13,906 bases of DNA from an uncultured Oscillospiraceae bacterium (GCA_900556525.1 USOZ01000022.1:1-13906), one strand, 5' to 3'; positions 1 through 6,725 are shown, counted from the stretch's first letter. The notes: generated from the sequence alone by a model not told the origin. A program made the numbers and translations.

Positions 1-172
1 TGCCGCGGAAATAACAGCGAAGAAACCGCGTCCCGCCGCAGGTCTTGCGGAAGCTGTTTTCATCACCGATTTTCCCGTCGATAAAAATAACGCGCAGTCT
101 GCTGTCCAGAAGCCGCGCAAGCGTTGCTCCGGCAGGTCCGCCGCCGATTATCGCAATATCAAAATCTGTCAT
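1..172 (-). CDS. FAD-dependent oxidoreductase, N-terminal fragment (runs off window)
   Basis: The ATG is at 172-170 and the reading frame is open to the window edge (57 codons), so only the N-terminus is seen. It begins MTDFDIAIIGGGPAGATLAR, a Rossmann dinucleotide-binding fold with GxGxxG at about residues 10-15, followed by a hydrophobic second strand ending in an acidic residue (VIFID), and then KTCGG near residue 43-47. That combination is typical of the geranylgeranyl-reductase/tryptophan-halogenase-like flavoprotein family. Substrate cannot be told from this fragment. The residues after KTCGG (TRFLRCYFRG) do not resemble the usual GLL.PDA-type continuation and use less typical codons, so a frameshift or divergence close to the edge is possible. 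It is transcribed divergently from the lysine operon; a G-rich stretch at about 181-188 (minus-strand sense) may serve as ribosome binding site. Family call is moderately sure; function is not. Confidence 0.75.
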   Translation of the reverse strand, partial: MTDFDIAIIGGGPAGATLARLLDSRLRVIFIDGKIGDENSFRKTCGGTRFLRCYFRG

Positions 173-204
173 AATACAACCCCCGCCCCGAATCTAATGT
201 AATA

Positions 205-233
205 ATAATAGCACAAGTTAAGATTATTTTCAA
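205..233 (-). promoter_or_regulatory. Sigma-A-type promoter for the FAD oxidoreductase gene
   Basis: Read on the minus strand: -35 TTGAAA (233-228), a 17-nt spacer, -10 TATTAT (210-205) preceded by TGC, that is an extended -10. It sits about 35 nt upstream of the start codon at 172. Predicted from sequence only. Confidence 0.6.
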
Positions 234-282
234 GCATTGCGCGTAAATCCCGCAAATAATGGAGTTTTTTTTCGTAAAACTG

Positions 283-311
283 TTGACAAAGCGCTTTGTA
301 TGTGCTACAAT
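283..311 (+). promoter_or_regulatory. Strong sigma-A promoter of the asd-dapA-dapB operon
   Basis: Perfect -35 TTGACA (283-288), a 17-nt spacer and -10 TACAAT (306-311) with the extended -10 TGC in front. Transcription should begin near 317-319, exactly where the lysine riboswitch begins, which supports both calls. The spacer contains a perfect palindrome (separate entry), so initiation may be controlled in addition to the downstream riboswitch. Confidence 0.85.
286..299. promoter_or_regulatory. Perfect 14-bp palindrome inside the lysine operon promoter (candidate operator)
   Basis: ACAAAGCGCTTTGT reads identically on both strands. It overlaps the last three bases of the -35 box and fills most of the spacer, the classical position of a repressor operator. 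The core AAAGCGCTTT resembles LacI/CcpA-family half-site geometry, but the flanks (AC...GT) do not fit the CcpA cre consensus (TG...CA). The binding protein is unknown. Confidence 0.5.
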
Positions 312-318
312 AATGCAC

Positions 319-478
319 GGATAGAGGTGCGGAATCTATCAGTACCCTCGGCGATAACAGTTCAGCCTGTTGCCGCGTGGAAAGGAGCTTCCGCCGAAGC
401 CTGCAATCGCTGGAACTTGCAGAGCTGGTTGTGCATTTAATAAGTGTATGACTGTCATCATACGATGGAGTGCTATCA
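319..478 (+). promoter_or_regulatory. Lysine riboswitch (L-box) aptamer
   Basis: The leader of asd carries the conserved L-box landmarks in order: GATAGAGGTGC at 320-330, AGTA at 341-344, GGAAAGGAGC near 379-388, GCCGAAGC at 393-400, a P4-like helix CTGCAA (401-406)/TTGCAG (417-422), the GCTGG-type segment at 424-428, and a closing strand. Helix P1 is GATAG (320-324) with CTATC (473-477). The order and spacing match the known lysC leader of Bacillus subtilis. Lysine binding is expected to favour termination. The downstream expression platform contains TCATCAA (476-482), which overlaps the P1 3' strand and can pair with TTGATGA (500-506), giving a plausible antiterminator that P1 formation would disrupt. 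The genes below it make the lysine precursor, as expected for feedback control. Structure was judged by eye, not folded. Confidence 0.93.
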
Positions 479-505
479 TCAATAAAGTTTTTATTTTGTT
501 TGATG

Positions 506-530
506 AAGCCGGCTGAGTGTCGGTTTTTTT
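506..530 (+). terminator. Riboswitch-controlled intrinsic terminator
   Basis: AAGCCG (506-511) pairs with CGGTTT (521-526, one G-U pair) and runs into an uninterrupted T-tract to 530, 28 nt before the asd start codon. Its 5' arm abuts the predicted antiterminator strand (500-506). This is the expected off-switch of the lysine riboswitch. Confidence 0.75.
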
Positions 531-557
531 CATATAAAAAGAAAGGTAAGGAAAGAC

Positions 558-1637
558 ATGAAACAGTACAAGGTAGGCATTATAGGAGCAACAGGAATGG
601 TTGGACAGCGCTTCGCAGTCCTTCTCGAAAATCACCCGTGGTTTAAAGTCACAGCGCTTGCGGCTTCTCCCCGCTCCGCAGGAAAAACATACAAAGAAGC
701 AGTCGGAAACAGATGGCTCATCGAAAAGCCCATGCCCGCTGAAATGGAAAATCTCGTAATAATGGACGCAACCGCAGACATCGAAAAGATCTCTTCAATG
801 GTCGACTTCGTTTTCTGCGCGGTCGACATGAAAAAGGACGAAATAAAGGCTCTCGAAGAGGCTTATGCGAAGCATGAATGCCCCGTTATGTCCAACAACT
901 CCGCAAACCGCTTTACAGACGACGTCCCGATGATAATTCCCGAAATCAATGACGCTCATATGGCTATCGTTGAAGCTCAGAAAAAGCGCCTCGGAACAAA
1001 GCGCGGCTTTATCTCCGTAAAGTCCAACTGCTCGATCCAGAGCTATGTTCCCGCGCTTTCTCCTCTCAGAAAGTTCGGTATCAAGAAGGTTCTCGCCTGC
1101 ACTTATCAGGCAATTTCGGGCGCAGGCAAGACGTTTGAAACATGGCCCGAAATGGTCGATAACCTTATCCCCTATATCGGCGGCGAGGAAGAAAAGTCTG
1201 AACAGGAGCCTTTAAAGGTATGGGGCAAGATTGAAGGCGACAAGATCGTTAAAACTGATTCTCCCTCTATCACGACCCAGTGCCTGCGCGTTCCCGTTTC
1301 AAACGGACACTTCGCAGCAGTATTCGTAAGCTTTGAAAATAAGCCCTCGAAAGAAGAAATTCTCAACATTTGGAAAGAGTTCAAGGGCGCTCCTCAGGAA
1401 CTCGAACTTCCCTCCGCTCCGAAACAGTTCCTTAATTATTTTGAAGAGGACAATTACCCGCAGGCTAAGCTGCACAGAAATCTTGAAAACGGCATGGCGG
1501 TTTCTATCGGACGTTTACGAGAAGATACACAGTATGACTACAAGTTTGTTTGCCTTTCGCACAATACACTCAGAGGTGCAGCGGGCGGCGCTGTTCTTAT
1601 GGCTGAACTTTATGCGGCAAAGGGCTACTTTGACTGA
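558..1637 (+). CDS. asd: Aspartate-semialdehyde dehydrogenase
   Basis: Reduces L-aspartyl-4-phosphate to aspartate semialdehyde with NADPH, the branch point of lysine, threonine and methionine synthesis; cytoplasmic. The 359-residue protein has the NADP-binding GATGMVGQ at residues 10-17, the catalytic cysteine in KSNCSI (C158), substrate arginine R244 and the acid/base histidine in SNGHFA (H251). The overall pattern (SNCS, SGAGK near 187-191, long C-terminal domain ending HNTLRGAAGGA) is that of the archaeal/fungal-like ASADH class rather than the E. coli class. The start is supported by GAAAGGTAAGG at 541-551 just upstream. It is the first gene of the lysine-riboswitch operon; dapA follows 19 nt downstream. 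No damage or missing residue seen. Confidence 0.96.
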   Translation: MKQYKVGIIGATGMVGQRFAVLLENHPWFKVTALAASPRSAGKTYKEAVGNRWLIEKPMPAEMENLVIMDATADIEKISSMVDFVFCAVDMKKDEIKALEEAYAKHECPVMSNNSANRFTDDVPMIIPEINDAHMAIVEAQKKRLGTKRGFISVKSNCSIQSYVPALSPLRKFGIKKVLACTYQAISGAGKTFETWPEMVDNLIPYIGGEEEKSEQEPLKVWGKIEGDKIVKTDSPSITTQCLRVPVSNGHFAAVFVSFENKPSKEEILNIWKEFKGAPQELELPSAPKQFLNYFEEDNYPQAKLHRNLENGMAVSIGRLREDTQYDYKFVCLSHNTLRGAAGGAVLMAELYAAKGYFD

Positions 1638-1656
1638 TTGAAAGGATTTTCGTTCA

Positions 1657-2538
1657 ATGAAAAAGACAATTTTTACAGGCTCAGCCGTTGCTATTCTTAC
1701 CCCTATGAACCTCGACGGCAGCATTAACTACGAACGCTTAGGCGAACTTATCGACGAGCAGATTGCAAATCACACCGACGCTATCGTAGTTGCGGGAACA
1801 ACAGGCGAAGCCTCCACAATGACCGACGACGAACACGTCGAAGCGATACGCTTCACCGTAGAGCACGTAAACAAGCGCGTTCCTGTTATCGCAGGCACGG
1901 GAAGCAACGATACAGGCTACGCGGTCGAGCTTTCAAAGGCTGCTGAAAGAGTCGGCGCAGACGCGCTTCTTCTGGTCACACCCTATTATAATAAGACTTC
2001 CCAGCGCGGACTTGTCGCACATTTTACGGCTGTCGCGGATGCGGTAAATATTCCGATAATTCTGTACAATGTACCCTCGCGAACAGGCGTAAAGATCTCG
2101 CTCGACACCTATATCCAGCTTGCAAAGCACCCCAACATTGTCGCAACAAAGGAAGCAAGCGGCGACTTCTCGCTTATCGCTGAAATTGCGGCAAAAACCG
2201 ATCTTGACATATATTCGGGAAATGACGATCAGGTTCTCCCGCTGCTCGCGCTCGGCGGAAAAGGTGTAATTTCCGTTTCCGCACACGTTATCCCACAGCA
2301 GAAGCACGACATGGTAAAGCTGTTCATGGAGGGTAAGACTGCCGAGGCGCTTGAGATTCAGAAAAAGTATCTCGACCTCGAAAACGCAATGTTTATCGAC
2401 GTAAATCCTATCCCTGTAAAGGAAGCTATGAACCTGCTCGGAAAAGACGTCGGCGAATGCCGTCTGCCGCTTATCCGCATGGAAGAAGCAAAAATTGAAA
2501 AGCTCAGAAGCGAGCTTAAAAAAGCAGGGCTTTTATAA
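1657..2538 (+). CDS. dapA: 4-hydroxy-tetrahydrodipicolinate synthase
   Basis: Condenses pyruvate with aspartate semialdehyde, the first committed step to diaminopimelate and lysine; a cytoplasmic (beta/alpha)8-barrel enzyme, 293 residues (normal length). The Schiff-base lysine is K165 in IVATKEASGD. The proton-relay residues are also present: T48-T49 in GTTGE (47-51), Y111 in TPYYNK and Y137 in LYNVPSRTG, with R142 as the carboxylate-binding arginine. These sit four residues later than in the E. coli enzyme. The C-terminal NPIPVKEAM segment is typical of the family. The start has GAAAGGA at 1640-1646 upstream. It directly uses the product of asd, and dapB begins 23 nt after its stop. Whether this copy is feedback-inhibited by lysine cannot be read from the sequence with certainty. 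Confidence 0.97.
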   Translation: MKKTIFTGSAVAILTPMNLDGSINYERLGELIDEQIANHTDAIVVAGTTGEASTMTDDEHVEAIRFTVEHVNKRVPVIAGTGSNDTGYAVELSKAAERVGADALLLVTPYYNKTSQRGLVAHFTAVADAVNIPIILYNVPSRTGVKISLDTYIQLAKHPNIVATKEASGDFSLIAEIAAKTDLDIYSGNDDQVLPLLALGGKGVISVSAHVIPQQKHDMVKLFMEGKTAEALEIQKKYLDLENAMFIDVNPIPVKEAMNLLGKDVGECRLPLIRMEEAKIEKLRSELKKAGLL

Positions 2539-2561
2539 TTATGTAATCGAGGACGTTTAAA

Positions 2562-3320
2562 ATGGTAAAAATAGCTATAACAGGCGCAAACGGAAAAATG
2601 GGCAGGGTCATCGCTTCCCTCGCTGCAGCGCGCAGCGATTGCAAGGTGATCGGAGGCGTTGACCTTAATGACACTCCCAACGGGGCGTTTCCTATCGTGA
2701 AGCTGCCGTTTGACCTGCCCGAAAGACCCGACGTTATCATTGACTTTTCACACCCGTCGGCACTTGACGACCTGCTTTCCTACTGCACAATAAACCACGT
2801 TCCGCTTGTTGCTGCAACCACGGGATACACCGACGAACAGATTGCAAAAATAAAGAAAACATCTGAACAAATGCCGATTTTCTTTACTTTCAATTTCTCG
2901 CTCGGAATAAATCTTCTTGTGGAACTCGGCAAGCGTGCGGTGAACATTCTCGGTGGACAGTATGACATCGAAATCGTCGAAAAGCACCACAACCAGAAGA
3001 AAGACGCGCCCTCGGGAACTGCAATAATGATCGCTGAAGCGCTTAACGGAGAGCTTGGCAACAAGATGAAGTACGTCTATGACCGTCACAGCGTCCGCAA
3101 GTCGAGAGAAGCGAACGAAATAGGAATGCATTCGATACGCGGCGGCACTATCGTCGGCGAACATGACATTATTTTCGCGGGTCACGACGAGGTCATCACG
3201 CTTTCGCACTCCGCCGGCTCAAAGGAAGTTTTCGCAAACGGCGCTCTCAACGCTTCTATCTTCCTCGCAGGAAAGGAAAACGGTCTGTACGATATGTCTG
3301 ACCTGCTTGATAACAGATAA
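2562..3320 (+). CDS. dapB: 4-hydroxy-tetrahydrodipicolinate reductase
   Basis: Reduces the DapA product to tetrahydrodipicolinate using NAD(P)H, feeding diaminopimelate for cell wall and lysine. The 252-residue protein starts with the nucleotide-binding motif GANGKMG (8-14). It carries the catalytic signature HHNQKKDAPSGTA at 142-154, in which the first His (H142) and K146 correspond to the H159/K163 pair of the E. coli enzyme. The protein is slightly shorter than E. coli DapB, as in many Firmicutes and Thermotoga. The start is supported by GAGGA at 2549-2553. It is the third gene of the operon; only 11 nt separate its stop from the next gene. The remaining diaminopimelate steps are not in this window. 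Confidence 0.96.
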   Translation: MVKIAITGANGKMGRVIASLAAARSDCKVIGGVDLNDTPNGAFPIVKLPFDLPERPDVIIDFSHPSALDDLLSYCTINHVPLVAATTGYTDEQIAKIKKTSEQMPIFFTFNFSLGINLLVELGKRAVNILGGQYDIEIVEKHHNQKKDAPSGTAIMIAEALNGELGNKMKYVYDRHSVRKSREANEIGMHSIRGGTIVGEHDIIFAGHDEVITLSHSAGSKEVFANGALNASIFLAGKENGLYDMSDLLDNR

Positions 3321-3331
3321 GGAAGGCTTTT

Positions 3332-3784
3332 ATGACAAACATTTCAATAACTGAACAGATTTCCGTTATCACTTTCGGAAATATCCCCGCAGAAAAGGAA
3401 ACCGAATTTCTCCACCGCCTTTTCGCCGAGGCTGCAAAGAAAAATGTAAATATCGACATGATCTCAAAGGCTCCCGCGTCCTCTGAAACAGCCTGCGTAG
3501 GCTTCACTTTCAGCGACGAGGATATGCCGAAGATATTGAAGATCTCCAACTCTCTGCCGTATGACATAACGCCTATGGTAAGCTGCGGGAACATCAAAGT
3601 TATCATAAAATCCGCCGACATGGTAAATGCGGTAGGATTTGCGGAACGCGTTTTCGTGGCGCTGTCCGAAACGAATACCGTTCCCTCGCTTATAACGACT
3701 GCGCTTGATGAAATATCGGTAGTCGTAAGAGAAAGCGATTTCGGCGATTTTGTAAATCACTTAAACGAAAAATTCAAGGCATAA
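3332..3784 (+). CDS. Standalone aspartokinase-like regulatory protein (two ACT domains)
   Basis: A 150-residue protein with no catalytic domain. Residues about 9-75 (ISVITFGNIPAEKE..., then NVNIDMIS and FTFSDEDMPKIL) follow the pattern of the first ACT domain of aspartokinases. Residues about 86-150 (NIKVIIKS..., AERVFVALSE, TALDEISVVVRESDF, LNEKF) follow the second, including the segment that in aspartokinases reads roughly TSEIKISVVV. It is therefore similar to the beta subunit of class II aspartokinases but shorter and encoded as an independent gene. It has its own ribosome binding site GGAAGG at 3321-3326 and is the last gene of the lysine-riboswitch operon. ACT domains bind amino acids; lysine or threonine is a reasonable guess for the ligand. 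Whether it binds an aspartokinase, DapA or something else is unknown. Confidence 0.8.
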   Translation: MTNISITEQISVITFGNIPAEKETEFLHRLFAEAAKKNVNIDMISKAPASSETACVGFTFSDEDMPKILKISNSLPYDITPMVSCGNIKVIIKSADMVNAVGFAERVFVALSETNTVPSLITTALDEISVVVRESDFGDFVNHLNEKFKA

Positions 3785-3785
3785 C

Positions 3786-3836
3786 AAATCCCCCGAATTT
3801 GCGATAATGCAAACTCGGGGGATTTTTTTATTTTTT
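3786..3836 (+). terminator. Intrinsic terminator of the lysine operon, between convergent genes
   Basis: An 11-bp stem AAATCCCCCGA (3786-3796)/TCGGGGGATTT (3815-3825), extended inside by TTTGC (3798-3802)/GCAAA (3809-3813), followed by a T-rich tract to 3836. It begins one nucleotide after the ACT gene stop. The opposing methyltransferase gene ends at 3828 inside the T-tract, so the same hairpin can also stop leftward transcription, with a weaker tract (ATTTGTT) on that side. Confidence 0.92.
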
Positions 3837-4736
3837 CAACACCGCCTGAACATAATTTATATGCTCAAACGCCTTTATATCAGAACCTGTCGGAGCGATC
3901 ACCTGCTCTTGAATTTCATTCGGCGTAAGCAGCTCATAAACGAGAAAACCGTGATCCGAAAGCATTTTATCCATGCTCGGATAATCAAAACTCGCGCGCA
4001 TTTCCTCACCGCCCGCTTTAGCCATAGCCGTCATGTTCTGCACTCTCTTTTCTTCCGCGAAGAACAGTCCAGCGTCGGCATAATCGAAAAGCAGCGTACT
4101 TCCGTCGGCGGCAATTTCAGAAATGCTGTCAAGCATTTTTTCAATATCGTGACGATACAGATAATAGCTCACTCCGAGCCACGAGAAAAACGTCTTTTTC
4201 TTCGGGTCAAATCCTGCCGAGAGCAGCTTTTCCTTTAAATTGTCCGCAGAAAAGTCCACGGCGGCAAATCTGAGCTTTTCGGGAATTTTCCAGCCCGCGC
4301 GCGATATTCGTTTCAGCTTGTCCTCCTGCGTTTTCGGGTGGTCGACCTCGAAAATGTCATACTTCGCCGTAAATTCAGGTTCGCGAAACGCGAACGTGTC
4401 AAGTCCTGCGCCGAGTATCACATATTGCCGCGTGCCTGTAAGCATTGCCGTTTTAAGGGCATTTTCACAGTATGCCGCTCGACACAGCGGCGTCGGCGCA
4501 AGCTGCGTATTGACGATATAACTCACCGCGTCGTCCGCTGTTCTGAATGTGTTCTTCAGCTCAAGTGCAAAAAAATCGACACCCGCGGATATGTACCCGA
4601 AAATCGAGGCGTATTCCTCGTCGGTCATCAATCCACGCGCCATGCTGTCCTCAAAAATCGGGTCCAGCTCATGCTCTGCGTGGTACGCTCGGCTAAAAGC
4701 CGACATAAGCGCAGTTATACTCTCTTTGTTTTGCAT
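3828..4736 (-). CDS. Class I SAM-dependent methyltransferase (LCM/PPM-like, TIGR00027-type)
   Basis: A 302-residue cytoplasmic protein. The family signature for this leucine carboxyl methyltransferase-like group is clear: VILGAGLDTFAFR around 107-118 (SAM-binding loop), FEVDHPKTQEDK at 129-140 (acidic residue for the SAM ribose, then the conserved P and K), AAVDFSAD at about 158-165, and SWLGVSYYL at 185-193. Members methylate small molecules or carboxylates; the substrate here is not identifiable, and its neighbours give no firm hint. It starts at the ATG at 4736 with AAAGGAG upstream (about 4745-4751, minus sense) and a consensus promoter at 4779-4807. It is probably an independent transcript, though readthrough from the GNAT gene is possible because no terminator lies between. 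Confidence 0.88.
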   Translation of the reverse strand: MQNKESITALMSAFSRAYHAEHELDPIFEDSMARGLMTDEEYASIFGYISAGVDFFALELKNTFRTADDAVSYIVNTQLAPTPLCRAAYCENALKTAMLTGTRQYVILGAGLDTFAFREPEFTAKYDIFEVDHPKTQEDKLKRISRAGWKIPEKLRFAAVDFSADNLKEKLLSAGFDPKKKTFFSWLGVSYYLYRHDIEKMLDSISEIAADGSTLLFDYADAGLFFAEEKRVQNMTAMAKAGGEEMRASFDYPSMDKMLSDHGFLVYELLTPNEIQEQVIAPTGSDIKAFEHINYVQAVLKK

Positions 4737-4778
4737 AATAAACGCTCCTTTCCTCTCCGTTTTAGACGGGTAACGCTT

Positions 4779-4807
4779 ATTATAACAAACCGAGTTTAAT
4801 TTGTCAA
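4779..4807 (-). promoter_or_regulatory. Consensus sigma-A promoter of the methyltransferase gene, embedded in the GNAT gene end
   Basis: Minus-strand reading: perfect -35 TTGACA (4807-4802), 17-nt spacer, perfect -10 TATAAT (4784-4779) with an extended -10 TGT. The -35 hexamer is at the same time the codons Leu-Thr just before the last codon of the GNAT gene, whose stop is at 4798-4796. The match to consensus at all positions predicts strong constitutive expression. Confidence 0.87.
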
Positions 4808-5251
4808 CACTTTTTTGTAAATTCTTGACTTTTCAACGAAAACAGTTGCCATTTCACACAGATATTCAAATCCGTATCGTTCATAAAAGCCTACCGCGTC
4901 GGTTGAAACAAAAACATTTTTCGCACCCGCTTTTAAAGCCTCGCCGCAGGCAAAATCAATCAGTTCTCCCGCATATCCCTTTCCTCTGTACTGCGGAAAG
5001 GTGTAGACAAAGCCTATCCACGGCGACATTTCGGGCGCGTCGACCTCGTCCTTTTCGGCGAGTGTGCAAAATGAGATAAGCTCGTTTTCTTCGGTAAGCA
5101 GCAGCGCACGCACATTTTCGCCGCAGAATTTTTTAAGTTCATTTTTGCTCAGCAGTTCTGTCAGAAATCCTGCCGCGCCCCAGTCAGCGCTTTTTATAAG
5201 CGTAAGCCAATGCGGTTTATCTTTGCAATCATAATAATCAACAATCTTCAT
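4796..5251 (-). CDS. GNAT-family N-acetyltransferase
   Basis: A 151-residue protein with the acetyl-CoA-binding motif A, FPQYRGKGYAG at about 85-95 (the R/QxxGxG/A signature), after the beta-4 strand PWIGFVYTF. A later motif B region, NVFVSTDAVGFYERYGFEY (112-130), has the FYERYGF pattern typical of the family. It would transfer an acetyl group to an amine on a small molecule or protein; the acceptor is not predictable. The start ATG (5251-5249) overlaps the 3' end of the diguanylate cyclase gene by 14 nt and has only a weak GAGAG upstream, suggesting translational coupling. It is the last gene of the minus-strand operon. Confidence 0.85.
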   Translation of the reverse strand: MKIVDYYDCKDKPHWLTLIKSADWGAAGFLTELLSKNELKKFCGENVRALLLTEENELISFCTLAEKDEVDAPEMSPWIGFVYTFPQYRGKGYAGELIDFACGEALKAGAKNVFVSTDAVGFYERYGFEYLCEMATVFVEKSRIYKKVLTN

Positions 5252-6725
5252 CTTTTTTAGCTCTCAAGAAATACGAGAAAATGATCCTCGCTATCGTTTT
5301 AACAGCTTTTGCTTCCTCTATCGACCATGTTCTCGGCGAAGTACATTCCTCGAACGCAACCATTCCGAACAACTTATTTCCGAGGATACTGCCGCCCGAT
5401 ATGCAGGATTTTACGCCGTTTTTGTTCATATAAGCGTCGTACAGACAGCCGTCCTGCTTACAGAAAAGCGAATTGTAGATGCTGTTCGAGTCGAAAAGCA
5501 TACGCGTTCCAAAACGCTCTGCATCGGTAACGGTTATCACGTTTCCAAGCGTGCTTGGTATATTCTTCGCACACCACTGGTGCGCCGCATAAAAAATGCC
5601 TTTTTCCTGCTTATATTCATAGACGGTCACACGGTCGAGTGAAAAATGTTTTCCTGCACGGGTAAGCAGCGCAAGTATCGTTTCATCATCAACACCCTGC
5701 TCGGATATATCAAACGCGTAATTCGTAAGCGTTGTAGCAATGTCCTGCGACGGCTTCAGGAAGTCCATTCCCGCGCGGTATTGCTCAACGTGCGGCAGCG
5801 ACGAAACAGGCTGATCCTTTTCCTGCGATTCGTTGTAAAAAGTGTAACAGCTCTTCCCCGCGTGTTTTGAAGCGTAAAGCGCCATGTCAGCCTTACTGTA
5901 AAGTTGGTCAAAAGTATCTCCGTCCTGCGGAAAAAGCGAAATTCCGAGACTGCCCGTTATCTTCGTTCCGTCCTCGCCCGCATAAAGCAGATCAAATATC
6001 CTGCATATGTCCTTAGCCTTTGACTCGATATGGCTCTTATGCTTCATTCCGCGCAGAAAAACGATAAATTCGTCGCCGCCCGTTCTGCCGACAACGTCGT
6101 TGGTTCTGAAAAGGTCCTGCATTTCCTGCGATAAATCGACAAGAACGCTGTCGCCGAAAAGGTGTCCGAGCGTATCGTTTATCTGCTTGAAATCGTCAAT
6201 GTCGATAATAATGAATGCGTCAAACGTTTCTCTTTCGTCCGTGCGCAGATAATTGCGGATAAGGCGCTTTGTCGTTTCCTTGTTGTATATTTTGGTGAGC
6301 TGGTCGCGCTCCGCCTTTTCAATAAGGCGCTTTTCGGCGCTCTTCATGTCGCTTATATCTTCCATTTTCCCGACCATTTTGACGAAATGCTCATGTTCAT
6401 CATCAAAAACAGCCTTCATTCTTACGCGATACCAGCGGTATATGCCGTCTTTATCCTTGAGCCTGAATTCAAAAGCCGCTCTGTCGATACCGTTTTTAAC
6501 ATTATCGCAGAACTGCTCAAAAGTGTCCATATCGTCCTTAAAGACGGAGAAATCCTCCTTGAACACCTGTTCAAAATCAAAAACCGTGGAAACCCGCTCA
6601 GAAAAGCTCTCGCCAGTCTTATCGAAAAGGCGGAACAAGCCGTCTGCCGCAATATATTCAAAAACAATATCGGTGGATATCATCGCAATGAGGTGCAGTC
6701 TTTCGCTAAAATCAGCATTGTTCAT
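5238..6725 (-). CDS. Diguanylate cyclase with PAS, GGDEF and GAF-like domains
   Basis: A 495-residue protein expected to make cyclic di-GMP from two GTP. Residues about 15-130 look like a PAS-type sensor (FEFRLKDKDGIYRWYRVRMKAVFDD..., EDISDMKSAEKR). The central GGDEF domain, about 138-298, begins RDQLTKIYNK and has IDIDDFKQINDTLGH (174-188), an intact RTGGDEF (214-220) and SLGISLFP (259-266). An RxxD inhibitory site (RTND, 207-210) lies five residues before GGDEF, so product feedback inhibition is likely retained. The C-terminal part, about 325-490, looks GAF-like. No membrane segment is seen, so it is cytoplasmic. AAAGGAG precedes the ATG at 6725, and its start is only 22 nt after the transglutaminase stop, so the two are co-transcribed. 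The ligands of PAS and GAF are unknown. Confidence 0.93.
   Translation of the reverse strand: MNNADFSERLHLIAMISTDIVFEYIAADGLFRLFDKTGESFSERVSTVFDFEQVFKEDFSVFKDDMDTFEQFCDNVKNGIDRAAFEFRLKDKDGIYRWYRVRMKAVFDDEHEHFVKMVGKMEDISDMKSAEKRLIEKAERDQLTKIYNKETTKRLIRNYLRTDERETFDAFIIIDIDDFKQINDTLGHLFGDSVLVDLSQEMQDLFRTNDVVGRTGGDEFIVFLRGMKHKSHIESKAKDICRIFDLLYAGEDGTKITGSLGISLFPQDGDTFDQLYSKADMALYASKHAGKSCYTFYNESQEKDQPVSSLPHVEQYRAGMDFLKPSQDIATTLTNYAFDISEQGVDDETILALLTRAGKHFSLDRVTVYEYKQEKGIFYAAHQWCAKNIPSTLGNVITVTDAERFGTRMLFDSNSIYNSLFCKQDGCLYDAYMNKNGVKSCISGGSILGNKLFGMVAFEECTSPRTWSIEEAKAVKTIARIIFSYFLRAKKDEDC

Noticed and set aside
286..299. Palindrome as a CcpA cre site
   Set aside because: The core fits, but the outer bases are AC...GT instead of TG...CA, so a specific cre assignment is not justified; it is only called a candidate operator.
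237..440. Small 67-codon frame over the leader of asd
   Set aside because: It begins upstream of the promoter and overlaps the riboswitch, whose conserved bases follow RNA structure and not codons; there is no ribosome binding site.
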